64,000 bases of DNA from Streptomyces ardesiacus (GTDB lineage: Bacteria; Actinomycetota; Actinomycetes; Streptomycetales; Streptomycetaceae), in contig NZ_BEWC01000011.1 of the NCBI RefSeq assembly GCF_003112575.1, forward strand, positions 210,850-274,849. Direction: 5' to 3'. Below the pieces are notes generated by a model. That model saw only the letters and a list, made by a program, of their open reading frames with translations. It searched no databases and was not told the origin of the DNA. This document shows positions 35,145 through 43,249 of the stretch, piece after piece. The position numbers and the translations under genes were made by a program. Position 1 is the first letter of the stretch. The number at the start of each line of letters is the position of its first letter.

Positions 35145-35176
35145 TCCCGGGGCCGCGCGCGGCCGTCCGCCCGGGA
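35145..35176. terminator. Bidirectional terminator between BrkB and NmrA-like genes
   Basis: Outer arms TCCCGGG (35145-35151) and CCCGGGA (35170-35176) enclose an inner palindrome GGCCGCGCGCGGCC. It lies in the 48-nt gap between convergent stop codons. Confidence 0.6.
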
Positions 35177-35180
35177 CGGC

Positions 35181-36149
35181 TCACGCCGCCGGCCGCTCCC
35201 GCCAGGTGCCCGCCCGCACGCCCTCGCGCACGAACTCCCGGAAGTCCCGGGGCCCGCGGCCCAGTACCCGGTCGAGGCCGTCCGACAGCCGGGCGTTGCG
35301 TCCGTCGAGCAGCGAGGCGAACAGCTCCACCAGGAACGCGGCCTCCCTCTCCGGTATGCCGAACCCGGCCAGGACCGCGCCGTACTCCTTCGGCGACACG
35401 GCCCGGTACGTCAGCGCACGGCCCGTCTCCGCCGCGATCTCGGCGACCGCCGCACCGAACGTGAGCAGCCGCGGCCCCGAGACCTCCAGCACCCGGCCGG
35501 CGTACCGGTCGCCGGAGGTCAGCACCGCCAGCACCACGTCCGCCACGTCCCGCAGGTCCACGAACGGCTCCGCGACCTCGCCCGCCGGGAACACCAGCTC
35601 TCCGTACGTGCGCAGCCCCTCGACCAGCGGGCCCTCGCTGAAGTTCTGCGCGAACCACGCGGCCCGCACCACCGTCCACCGCGCGCCCGACCCGGCCAGC
35701 GCCTCCTCGGCGGGCCGGGCCTGGTCCTGGCCCCGCGCCGACAGCAGCACCAGCCGCCGCACCCCGAGCCCCACCGCCTCCCGGGCCAGTGCCCCGACCG
35801 CCTCGGCGGCGTCGGGGGCGCCGATGTCGCTCGGGTACACCAGGTACGCGGCGTCGGCGCCGCGCAGGGTGCCCGCCCAGGTCGTGCGGTCACCCCAGTC
35901 GAAACCCGTGGCCCGGGACGCGGCCCGTACGGTCAGCCCCGCGGCCCGCGCCGCCTCGGCCACCCGCCGCCCGGAGCGCCCGGACGCCCCCGTGACCACG
36001 ACGGTCATGGCCTCCGCCGCGCTCCCGGCCGCCGTGCTCCCGGCCTTTGACGTCCGCGCCGCGGATCGTGCCGTGTCCGTTCGTGCCGTGTCCGCCGGTG
36101 CCGCGTCCGCCTGCGTCCTGTCCGCCGGTGCCGTGTTCGTCTGCGTCAT
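35181..36149 (-). CDS. NmrA-like NAD(P)-binding reductase/regulator
   Basis: Atypical short-chain dehydrogenase fold of the NmrA/HSCARG group. Its Rossmann motif VTGASGRSGRRVAEAAR (about residue 52-68), the FVDLRDVADVV block and the catalytic-type region without the Tyr-x-x-x-Lys suggest nucleotide binding with weak or no catalysis. The first about 47 residues are an Ala/Asp/Thr-rich low-complexity segment (TAPADTARTD units), so the true start could be ATG 36008 instead of 36149. It is divergent from the AraC gene, which may regulate it. Confidence 0.83.
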   Translation of the reverse strand: MTQTNTAPADRTQADAAPADTARTDTARSAARTSKAGSTAAGSAAEAMTVVVTGASGRSGRRVAEAARAAGLTVRAASRATGFDWGDRTTWAGTLRGADAAYLVYPSDIGAPDAAEAVGALAREAVGLGVRRLVLLSARGQDQARPAEEALAGSGARWTVVRAAWFAQNFSEGPLVEGLRTYGELVFPAGEVAEPFVDLRDVADVVLAVLTSGDRYAGRVLEVSGPRLLTFGAAVAEIAAETGRALTYRAVSPKEYGAVLAGFGIPEREAAFLVELFASLLDGRNARLSDGLDRVLGRGPRDFREFVREGVRAGTWRERPAA

Positions 36150-36230
36150 GACCACGAGTCAACCGCCGGGCGGGCCGGCCGCCCATCGCCGAGAGGCTCG
36201 CCCGCATGCGTGTGCGTCTAGGCTCTCGTC

Positions 36231-37283
36231 ATGGACGCACTCGCCGGGATGCTGGAGGGGCCGCGGGCCCGAGGGGCCTTCATGATCCGTGCCTGTTTCG
36301 ACCCGCCGTGGGCGGTGCGCGTGGAGGACCGGGCGCCGCTGACGGTGATGCTGGTGGTCCGCGGCGACGCCTGGATCGTCCCGGACACCGGGGAGCGGCT
36401 GCGGCTGCGGGCCGGGGACCTGGCCATCGCGCGCGGCCCCGACCCGTACCTGTGCGCCGACGACCCCGCCACCGCTCCGCAGGCGGTGATCCTGCCGGGC
36501 GGGGAGTGCAGCTACCCCGACGGACGTCCCCTCAACGGCTCGATGGACCTCGGCGTCCGCACCTGGGGCGACCGCGCCGACGGCGAGGTGGTCGTCCTCA
36601 TCGGCACCTACCTGGTCCGCGGCGAGATAGGCGGCCGTCTCCTCGACGCCCTGCCCCCGCTGCTGTCCCTCACCGCCGAGGCGTGGGACAACCCCCTCAC
36701 GCCCCTGCTGATGAACGAGGTCACGCGGGACGAGCCGGGGCAGGAGGTCGTCCTGGACCGGCTCCTGGACCTGCTGGTCATCGCCGCGCTGCGGGCCTGG
36801 TTCGCCCGGCCCTCGGCCGAGGCACCCGCCTGGTACCGGGCGATGGGCGACCCCGTCGTCGGCCGGGCGCTGCGGCTGCTCCAGGACGACCCGGCGCACC
36901 CGTGGACCGTCGCGGCCCTCGCCGCCGCGGCCGGGGTCTCCCGCGCCGCGTTCGCCCGCCGCTTCACCGACCTGGTCGGCGAGCCGCCCATGGGCTACCT
37001 CACCGGCTGGCGCCTCGCCCTGGCCGCCGACCGGCTGCGCGACAGCGAGGACACCCTCGGCACCATCGCCCGCCGGGTCGGCTACGGCAGCGCCTTCGCC
37101 CTGTCCACCGCCTTCAAGCGGGTCTACGGCGTCAGCCCGCAGGAGTACCGGACCGCGTCCGCGGCCCCGGCCCCGGTCCCGTCTCCGGGGTCTTCTCCGG
37201 CCCCGGTCCCGTCTTCGGGGTCTTCTCCGGCCCCGGTCCCGTCTTCGGGGTCCTCTCCGTCCCCGGCCCCGTCTCCGGCGTAA
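36231..37283 (+). CDS. AraC family transcriptional regulator with cupin-type sensor
   Basis: The N-terminal cupin/AraC-binding region (about 20-160) is followed by two helix-turn-helix motifs: TVAALAAAAGVSRAAFARRFTDLVG at about 225-249 and the second ending TAFKRVYGVSPQEYR. The C-terminus is a low-complexity tail of repeated PVPSSGSSPA units from a 30-bp tandem repeat. TAGGCT sits 6 nt before ATG 36231 with no Shine-Dalgarno, so a leaderless message is likely. Divergent from the NmrA-like gene, a plausible target. Its stop is followed by another AraC-type gene 10 nt away. Confidence 0.9.
   Translation: MDALAGMLEGPRARGAFMIRACFDPPWAVRVEDRAPLTVMLVVRGDAWIVPDTGERLRLRAGDLAIARGPDPYLCADDPATAPQAVILPGGECSYPDGRPLNGSMDLGVRTWGDRADGEVVVLIGTYLVRGEIGGRLLDALPPLLSLTAEAWDNPLTPLLMNEVTRDEPGQEVVLDRLLDLLVIAALRAWFARPSAEAPAWYRAMGDPVVGRALRLLQDDPAHPWTVAALAAAAGVSRAAFARRFTDLVGEPPMGYLTGWRLALAADRLRDSEDTLGTIARRVGYGSAFALSTAFKRVYGVSPQEYRTASAAPAPVPSPGSSPAPVPSSGSSPAPVPSSGSSPSPAPSPA
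37171..37280 (+). repeat. 30-bp tandem repeat, about 3.7 copies, in the AraC gene
   Basis: Units at 37171-37200, 37201-37230, 37231-37260 and a partial unit to 37280 differ at one to a few bases. They encode the C-terminal PVPSSGSSPA-type tail. Such repeats can change copy number by slippage; an integral number of 30 bp keeps frame. Confidence 0.9.
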
Positions 37284-37293
37284 CCTGGCGCGC

Positions 37294-38142
37294 GTGTACG
37301 CGGAACGGGCGTCCCGGCTGGCCGGCGCGGTGGTGTGGACCAGCACCCCGACCGAGCCCGGCCCCGGGCGCGTGCTGCCCGACGGCTGCATGGACCTGCT
37401 CTGGCACGACGGCCGGCTCCTGGTCGCGGGCCCCGACACCCGCGCCCACGTCACCGAGGGCACCCGGACCCCCTGGGCGGGCGTCCGTTTCTACCCCGGC
37501 ACCGCGCCCGCCCTCCTCGGCGTGCCCGCCGCCGAACTGCGCGACCGCCGCGTCGACCTCGCCGACCTCTGGCCGGCGGCCCGCGCCCGCCGGCTGACCG
37601 CCCGGGTGAACGCGGCCCCCGACCCGGCGACCGGCCTGGAGGAGGCCGCGTTGTCCCGGGCCGCCGACGCCGGTCCCCCCGACCCGCTGCCGGCCCGGAT
37701 CGTCGCCGCACTGGAGGCGGGCCGCGCGGTCGCCGCGACCGCCGACGAACTCGGCATCGGAGCACGCCGGCTGCACCGCCGTTCCCTCGCGGCCTTCGGC
37801 TACGGGCCCAAGACGCTGGCCCGCGTGCTGCGCCTGCAGCGTGCCCTCGCCCTGGCCCGCAGCGGTACGCCCCTCGCCGAGACCGCCGCGCGCACCGGCT
37901 ACGCCGACCAGGCCCATCTGGCGCGCGACGTCAGGGAGTTGGCGGGCGCGACGCCGGGCGAGCTACTGGGCGGCCAGCGGCGCGAACAGGTCGACGCCGT
38001 GACCGTCGGGGTCCTGGACGACGGCGTACCGCTGACCCCAGAAGGCGTCCCAGGGCGCCCGTTCGCCGTGGCACCCGGCGCCGGTCAGCTCCGCGTACAA
38101 GGCGTCCACCTCGGCCGGGGTGTCGCACAGCAGGGCGAGTGA
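37294..38142 (+). CDS. AraC family transcriptional regulator (DUF6597-type N-terminus)
   Basis: About 282 aa. The N-terminus has LPDGCMDLLWHDGRL and VRFYPGTAPALLGVPAAEL, typical of DUF6597-like regulators. The AraC helix-turn-helix spans about 135-225 (DELGIGARRLHRRSLAAFGYGPK, then ARTGYADQAHLARDVRELAGATPGEL). The last about 60 residues run antisense across the VOC gene for 180 bp and do not look conserved, so the frame may be artefactually long or truly overlapping. GTG 37294; TAACCT (including the previous stop) lies 7 nt upstream, with no Shine-Dalgarno. Confidence 0.82.
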   Translation: MYAERASRLAGAVVWTSTPTEPGPGRVLPDGCMDLLWHDGRLLVAGPDTRAHVTEGTRTPWAGVRFYPGTAPALLGVPAAELRDRRVDLADLWPAARARRLTARVNAAPDPATGLEEAALSRAADAGPPDPLPARIVAALEAGRAVAATADELGIGARRLHRRSLAAFGYGPKTLARVLRLQRALALARSGTPLAETAARTGYADQAHLARDVRELAGATPGELLGGQRREQVDAVTVGVLDDGVPLTPEGVPGRPFAVAPGAGQLRVQGVHLGRGVAQQGE

Positions 38143-38361
38143 GTGCCGCCCGCCGCCGGCCGGCGGTTCCCAGCCGGGCGTGAAGGAGCGGACGGACTCC
38201 TCGGTGTCGAGCAGCAGCCGGATCCCGCCGGGCAGCTCCGCCTCGGCGTGCGGCTCCTTCCCGGCCTCCTCGGGGAACGCGAAACCGAGCCGGCGGTAGA
38301 AGGCCACGGAGGCGGCCATGTCGGAGACGATGAGGCTGATGGCGTCGAATCGTGCGGTCAT
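37963..38361 (-). CDS. VOC family protein (glyoxalase/bleomycin resistance fold)
   Basis: A 132-aa single-domain VOC protein. It has the SLIVSDMAASVAFYRRLGF opening, two beta-alpha-beta-beta-beta modules, and a probable metal-site region with VVQDPDGHGVDLFAPL at the end. Substrate unknown; the family includes isomerases, dioxygenases and resistance proteins. TACGGT lies 6 nt before ATG 38361 and no Shine-Dalgarno is present. It overlaps the convergent AraC gene by 180 bp. Confidence 0.88.
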   Translation of the reverse strand: MTARFDAISLIVSDMAASVAFYRRLGFAFPEEAGKEPHAEAELPGGIRLLLDTEESVRSFTPGWEPPAGGGRHSLALLCDTPAEVDALYAELTGAGCHGERAPWDAFWGQRYAVVQDPDGHGVDLFAPLAAQ

Positions 38362-38502
38362 GGCGCCACCGTAGGCGGGGCGCCCGCGCCCGGTCTTGAA
38401 GGAATCGGACACCCGGCCGCCGCGCCCGCGCCCGGGACCCCGCGCCTCAGAGGCTCCTCAAGTCCGTTGCAGGAGAACCGGCGTGGGACCGATCATGGCC
38501 GT

Positions 38503-38832
38503 ATGTTCGGACGACTCGCCCCGCCTGATCTCAACGTCCTCGTCCTGCGCGACACGGACCTCGCCGCCCGTGGCATCCGCCAGGCACTCGCCGAGGCGAC
38601 GCCCGGGGAACGGCCCGGACTGGAGCGCGCCGCCGCCCTGGTCGAGCAGGCCGCCGCGGCCTCCGACGCGGAGCTGCGCGCCCGCTGGGTCCACGAACGC
38701 CTCGCGGCGGCCGGTCACGAGGGCCCCGTCGACTCCGTCCACGCGATCAAGGCCCTGCGCGGGACGACCCCCGGCCTGAGCCTGCGCCAGGCCGTCAGGC
38801 TGACGAAGGACGCCGCGGCGCACCGCCCCTAG
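38503..38832 (+). CDS. Ribosomal protein L7/L12-like small protein
   Basis: A 109-aa protein whose C-terminus (DSVHAIKALRGTTPGLSLRQAVRLTKDAAAH) resembles the L7/L12 C-terminal domain that contacts translation GTPases. The N-terminal part is unrelated. Streptomyces carry several such orphan proteins of unknown function. There is no Shine-Dalgarno; TTGCAG and GATCAT spaced 18 nt apart lie upstream with the GATCAT 6 nt before ATG 38503, again suggesting leaderless expression. Confidence 0.7.
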   Translation: MFGRLAPPDLNVLVLRDTDLAARGIRQALAEATPGERPGLERAAALVEQAAAASDAELRARWVHERLAAAGHEGPVDSVHAIKALRGTTPGLSLRQAVRLTKDAAAHRP

Positions 38833-38949
38833 AGTGTCGGCTCCTTCCTCGCGGAGGGCCGGGCGCGTGAAGGCGCCGCGGCGCACCTTCGTTGCCGCTC
38901 CAGGCGTCCGGCTCCGTCCGGTTGCGGGGGCAGGCGCCGTACAGGTCGG

Positions 38950-39264
38950 CTACGCGGTGAACGCGGCCACCGCGTCGAGCCCCGCCTGCCGCAGGGTCCG
39001 GTGGACGGCAGGACGGGCGCCCCGGACGGTCAGGGCGACCGGCTCCGGCGTCCTGGTCACCGTCCGCAGCAGCGCGTACGCGCAGGCCAGATCGATGTGG
39101 TCCAGGCCGCTCATGTCCAGGGTCCACACCCCGGGCTCCCGCAGCCGCGGGTCGAGCAGCAGCTCCTCCAGCACGCCCAGCGCGGGCGCGTCCAGGGTTC
39201 CGGAGAAGGCCAGCACCGCGTGCCGCCCGTCGGCCTCGGCGATCCTCACGGGTGCGTCCGTCAC
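38950..39264 (-). CDS. STAS domain protein, anti-anti-sigma factor-like
   Basis: 104 aa, a single STAS domain of the SpoIIAA/RsbV type. Core sequence LAFSGTLDAPAL, then WTLDMSGLDHIDLACAYAL. In classic antagonists the second segment carries the phosphorylated Ser (DSSGL-like); here it reads IDLACA, so control by a kinase anti-sigma factor at that site is unlikely. GTG 39264 is preceded by GAGGAGG. It may bind a sigma/anti-sigma partner encoded elsewhere. Confidence 0.82.
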   Translation of the reverse strand: MTDAPVRIAEADGRHAVLAFSGTLDAPALGVLEELLLDPRLREPGVWTLDMSGLDHIDLACAYALLRTVTRTPEPVALTVRGARPAVHRTLRQAGLDAVAAFTA

Positions 39265-39414
39265 GACAGCCTCCTCGGTCGCTCCTCGCGTGCGTGGCGT
39301 GCCTTGTGTCCATTGTCCCCCCGGCACGGCGCGAGGGGGCCCCGGAATAGATCCGCGCCGACCGGCGCTGTGCTGGGCGCGGTACGAAGAGTGCGGCGAA
39401 GGGCTGGTGGACAC

Positions 39415-40923
39415 ATGCGGTCAGGCCAGACGGACCCCGTGGTCGCCACGGTGCACGGGGCGGTACGCGGCAGGTACGAGCACGGCGTCGCCGTCTTCCG
39501 GGGCATCCCCTACGCGGCCCCGCCCTTCGGCCCGGGCCGGTTCCGTCCGCCCCTGCCCCCCGAGCCCTGGGACGGCGTCCGCGACGCGGGCGCCTACGGC
39601 CCCACGGCCCCCAAACCGCCGTACTCCGAGGCCTTCGCCCGGTACCTGTCCGACCCCTCGGTCCCCGGCGACGACTGCCTCAACCTCAACGTCTGGACCC
39701 CCGAACCGGGCCCCGGCGCCCACCTGCCGGTCCTGGTCTGGCTGCACGGCGGCGCCCTGACCAGGGGTTCCTCGGCCGTACCCGTCTACGACGGCCGCAC
39801 CTTCGCCCGGGACGGCGTCGTGTGCGTCTCGGTCAACTACCGACTGGGTGTGGAGGGCTACGGACTGTTCCCGGACGCGCCCGCCAACGCCGGTCTGCGC
39901 GACCAGATCGCCGCCCTGCGGTGGGTGCGGGACTCCATCGCCGCCTTCGGGGGCGACCCCGGCCGGGTCACCGTCGCCGGCCAGTCCGCGGGCGCCATCA
40001 GCGTCGGTGCCCTCCTCGCCGCGCCCCGGGCCCGGGGACTGTTCCGGCGGGCCGTGCTCCAGAGCGGCGCACCCGAGGCCACCGACCGCGACAAGGTGCG
40101 GCGCATGGTCCGCCGCATGGCCTCCCGGCTCAAGATCCCCGCTACCGCCGAGGCCTTCGCCGCCGCAGACCGCGACCAGGTGCTGCGGGCCCAGGCCGAG
40201 GTGGGCAGGTTCAGCAGCCCCGTGCTCGGCGGCCCCGGCTTCGGTCTCGTCGTCGACGGCGACGTGCTGCCCCGCGATCCGCTGGAGGCGCTCCTCGACG
40301 GCGGCGCGTCCCCGGACGTCGACCTCATGATGGGCTGGACCCGCGACGAGTACCGGCTCTGGCTCGTCCCCGGCGGCCTCCTCGAACGCGTCGACCGGCT
40401 CGGCGCCGTCGCCCTCGCCGGCGCCCGCGCCCGCTGCCACTGCGGCAACGAGGTGGTACGCGGCTACCGCGCGTTGCGCCCCGGCGCGGGGGCCGCCGAG
40501 ACCGTGGGCCAGTTGGTCACCGACCACCTGCTGCGCATCCCGCTGCACCGCCTGGCCGACGCGCGGCCCGCACCCTCGTACGTCTACGAGTTCGCCTGGC
40601 CGTCCAACCTGCCCGATCTCGGCGCCTGCCACGCCCTGGAGCTGGGCTTCGTCTTCGACTCCGGCGACGGCCCCGACGCGCGCAGACTCGCGGGCGAGGG
40701 CGCCCCGCAGGAACTGGCCGACGCCATGCACGGCGCGTGGGTGCGGTTCGCGCGGTCCGGGGACCCCGGGTGGGAGGCCTGGGACGCCACGCATCCCGTA
40801 CGGGTCTTCGGCGACGGCGCCCCGCACACGGTCCACGGCCCGCTGGACGCCGAGTACGACCTGTGGAAGGCCGACGCCGGCACGCCCCGGGCGGCGCGGC
40901 CCGGGCGCACGGTCCGACGGTGA
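39415..40923 (+). CDS. Carboxylesterase/lipase family protein
   Basis: 502-aa alpha/beta hydrolase of the carboxylesterase type B family. It has the oxyanion-hole HGGALTRGS (about 111) and nucleophile elbow GQSAGAIS (Ser191), a DDCLNLNVWTP motif at about 86-96, and a likely catalytic His in the CHALELGFVF region. No signal peptide is visible, so it is probably cytoplasmic. Natural esters unknown. ATG 39415 with GGTGG nearby. Confidence 0.88.
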   Translation: MRSGQTDPVVATVHGAVRGRYEHGVAVFRGIPYAAPPFGPGRFRPPLPPEPWDGVRDAGAYGPTAPKPPYSEAFARYLSDPSVPGDDCLNLNVWTPEPGPGAHLPVLVWLHGGALTRGSSAVPVYDGRTFARDGVVCVSVNYRLGVEGYGLFPDAPANAGLRDQIAALRWVRDSIAAFGGDPGRVTVAGQSAGAISVGALLAAPRARGLFRRAVLQSGAPEATDRDKVRRMVRRMASRLKIPATAEAFAAADRDQVLRAQAEVGRFSSPVLGGPGFGLVVDGDVLPRDPLEALLDGGASPDVDLMMGWTRDEYRLWLVPGGLLERVDRLGAVALAGARARCHCGNEVVRGYRALRPGAGAAETVGQLVTDHLLRIPLHRLADARPAPSYVYEFAWPSNLPDLGACHALELGFVFDSGDGPDARRLAGEGAPQELADAMHGAWVRFARSGDPGWEAWDATHPVRVFGDGAPHTVHGPLDAEYDLWKADAGTPRAARPGRTVRR

Positions 40924-41103
40924 CGCGGTCCTGCGGGCTTCGCGAGCGGCGCATCGCCCGGAGGACGCCGGCGTCCGCGTGACGGAGCGGGAGCCCGGCG
41001 CGGCCGTACGGCGCGCGTGCGCCGTCCCCGCGGACTGACGGGGCAATCCCGTCTGCCCCCGGGGGCCTTCACCGAATCTCCTCGCCCCGTCACGCTCCGG
41101 GCG

Positions 41104-42459
41104 TCAGGCCCAGCAGCCGTTCACGGTCGCGGCGAGGCCGTCCATGGCGTCCTTGATGTCGCTCGGGTCGGCCGTCGAGTTGTTCTCGATGAAGGAGAAG
41201 ATCCGCCACTTGCCGTCGTCGGTCTGCGTGACACCGCTCAGGGCGATGGCGCCGGTGAGCGTGCCCGTCTTCGCCTGCACCTTGCCGACGGCGCACTCGG
41301 AGTGGGGGTCGTCGAAGCGTCCCCACTCCGGGCCCAGGCTGGCCCCGGCCTCGCCCGCGACCGGCAGGCCCTCCAGGATCGAGCCCAGGGCGGGGGACTC
41401 CGTGATCGCGTCGAGGAGCTGGGCGAGGGTCGCGGCCGGGATGCGGTCGGCGCGGGAGAGGCCGCTGCCGTCGTGCATCTCGAAGTTGTCGAGGGAGATG
41501 CCGTACGAGCTGAGCACCTGGCGGACCAGCGCGGTGCCGTCCTCGAACGTGCCCGGCTTGCCCAGCTCCACCGCGGTCATCCGCAGCAGGGTCTCGGCGA
41601 TGTTGTTGTCGCTGGTCTTGAGCATCGTCTTGACGATCTCCGACAGCGGCGCCGACTTGTGCTGCGCCACCGGCACGTCGGACTGCTTCGCCGTCGTGCG
41701 GGAGACCTCGCCGCCGACCGTGATGCCCTGCGCGGCGAGCTTCTGGGCGAACACCTTGCCCGCGTCGATCGACGTGTCCTGGACGGCGGCGCCGTCCACG
41801 ACCAGCGAACGGACCGGCGCGACCTCGGTGGGGTAGTAGCCCTCGTTCCAGCCCTCGGCGAGGCTCGGGGCGGCGAACAGGCTGTCGTCCACGCGGACCT
41901 CGACGTCGGTCCGGCCCGCCGCCTTCAGCCCGTCGGCGGCGGTCTTGGCCAGCTCGGCGACGTCCTCACCGGTGAGGGTGCGGTCGCCGCCGCCGACGAG
42001 GGTGAGGGTGCCCTCGCCGTACACGACCTTGGTGGTGAACTCGTGCTGGGCGCCGAGCAGCGTCAGGGCCGTGGTGGCCGTCGCGAGTTTGGCGTTGGAG
42101 GCCGGCATGAGGGCCGTGGAGCCGTTGTGGTCCCACAGCGCGGTGTCCGAGTCCGCGTCGAGCACGACGCCGCTGACGTCGGTGCCGAGCCGCTCGTCGG
42201 CGAGGCGCTCGTTGAGGTTCTTGACGAGCTGTGCGTCGTCGGCGGAGAGGTCGTCGACCGAAATGCCCTGTGCCTGGGCCGAGTTGTTGTCGGCGGCGAA
42301 GGCCGAGGTCCCGGCCAGCGTGGCGGAGGCCACGGGCACGGCCATCGCGAGCACGAGGGCCCGTCGCGCGCCGACGCGGCTCACTCTCGCCCTGCGGTGC
42401 CGGCGCCGACCGCCCGGCGCGAACGTGTGGGTGGGGGTTCCGTCTGGCGTACCAGTCAT
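41104..42459 (-). CDS. dacB: D-Ala-D-Ala carboxypeptidase/endopeptidase, PBP4 type
   Basis: Peptidase S13 penicillin-binding protein (451 aa) acting on peptidoglycan stem peptides outside the membrane. It has an Arg-rich N-terminus and signal segment ending SAFA (about 54). Catalytic motifs: S121-N-A-K124, SDN (TSDNN at about 297) and KTG (AKTGT at about 408). The non-catalytic insert typical of the family lies between the first and second. Trimming cross-links is the likely role. ATG 42459; a weak TAGCGT lies some 50 nt upstream on the minus strand. Confidence 0.9.
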   Translation of the reverse strand: MTGTPDGTPTHTFAPGGRRRHRRARVSRVGARRALVLAMAVPVASATLAGTSAFAADNNSAQAQGISVDDLSADDAQLVKNLNERLADERLGTDVSGVVLDADSDTALWDHNGSTALMPASNAKLATATTALTLLGAQHEFTTKVVYGEGTLTLVGGGDRTLTGEDVAELAKTAADGLKAAGRTDVEVRVDDSLFAAPSLAEGWNEGYYPTEVAPVRSLVVDGAAVQDTSIDAGKVFAQKLAAQGITVGGEVSRTTAKQSDVPVAQHKSAPLSEIVKTMLKTSDNNIAETLLRMTAVELGKPGTFEDGTALVRQVLSSYGISLDNFEMHDGSGLSRADRIPAATLAQLLDAITESPALGSILEGLPVAGEAGASLGPEWGRFDDPHSECAVGKVQAKTGTLTGAIALSGVTQTDDGKWRIFSFIENNSTADPSDIKDAMDGLAATVNGCWA

Positions 42460-42637
42460 GAAGTGAAGTCCAAAGATCGGTTACTTCGTTCTGTGGGGGT
42501 GAAGCGCTGGGCACGCTACCAGCCGTCATATGAACGGCCGGGACGGAAATCGACGGGGTGTGAATGTTGTGCGACCGAATTGGGGAACGGCTTTCCGGGC
42601 GCCTCCGGGAAGGGGTTTCTCCCGGTGCCTCACGGGC

Positions 42638-43249
42638 CTATTCCGTTGCCCTTTCGGGCGCCGGGGCGGAGGATTCCGGGGCATCGTCCCGCCACCGGGC
42701 ACGCAACACCCCGCCGCCGAACACCGCGAGGGCCACCACCGACCCGGCGGCGACGACCCGCCCGAGGCCCGAACCCGTCCCGCTCACCGGAACCGCGGCG
42801 GCGCCCACCACGACGCCCGCTCCCGCACAGGCCGCGACCGCCTCGGCCCAGACGCGGGCCCTCCCGCGTCCCCAACGCCACGGCCACGTCTCGCTCGTCA
42901 CCAGGTAGGCGACCAGCAGCACGACCACACCGGCGCCCTCCCACCGGGGCGGGTCCGCGAAGGCCGCGATCACGACGACGGCACAGGCGAGCAGCGTGGT
43001 CCGTTGGCGCAGCAGCCGGCGGGTCCACCAGAAGACGTGCAGCGAGGGCCGCTGGTCCACGGCGGGCGCCGCCCACGCGGCGACGACGACCGCGCAGCCG
43101 AGCAGGACCGCCTGCCCGGCCGTGGTCACCGTCGCCCACGGCCGCCACGCCGTCACCACGGCCGCCACCGCGACGACCCGGACCGGCAGGGTGCCGATCC
43201 AGTAGTCCAGGTACTCCCGGACGCCCACCCGCGTGTCCCGTGCCGTCAT
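42638..43249 (-). CDS. Hypothetical membrane protein of the MoxR/DUF58 operon
   Basis: 203 aa with four or five hydrophobic segments and charged loops, ending in a Pro/Glu-rich tail. I recognise no family. ATG 43249 overlaps the DUF58 gene stop (ATGA). Last gene of the operon with DUF58, MoxR and two further membrane proteins, so probably part of the same envelope system. Confidence 0.75.
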   Translation of the reverse strand: MTARDTRVGVREYLDYWIGTLPVRVVAVAAVVTAWRPWATVTTAGQAVLLGCAVVVAAWAAPAVDQRPSLHVFWWTRRLLRQRTTLLACAVVVIAAFADPPRWEGAGVVVLLVAYLVTSETWPWRWGRGRARVWAEAVAACAGAGVVVGAAAVPVSGTGSGLGRVVAAGSVVALAVFGGGVLRARWRDDAPESSAPAPERATE

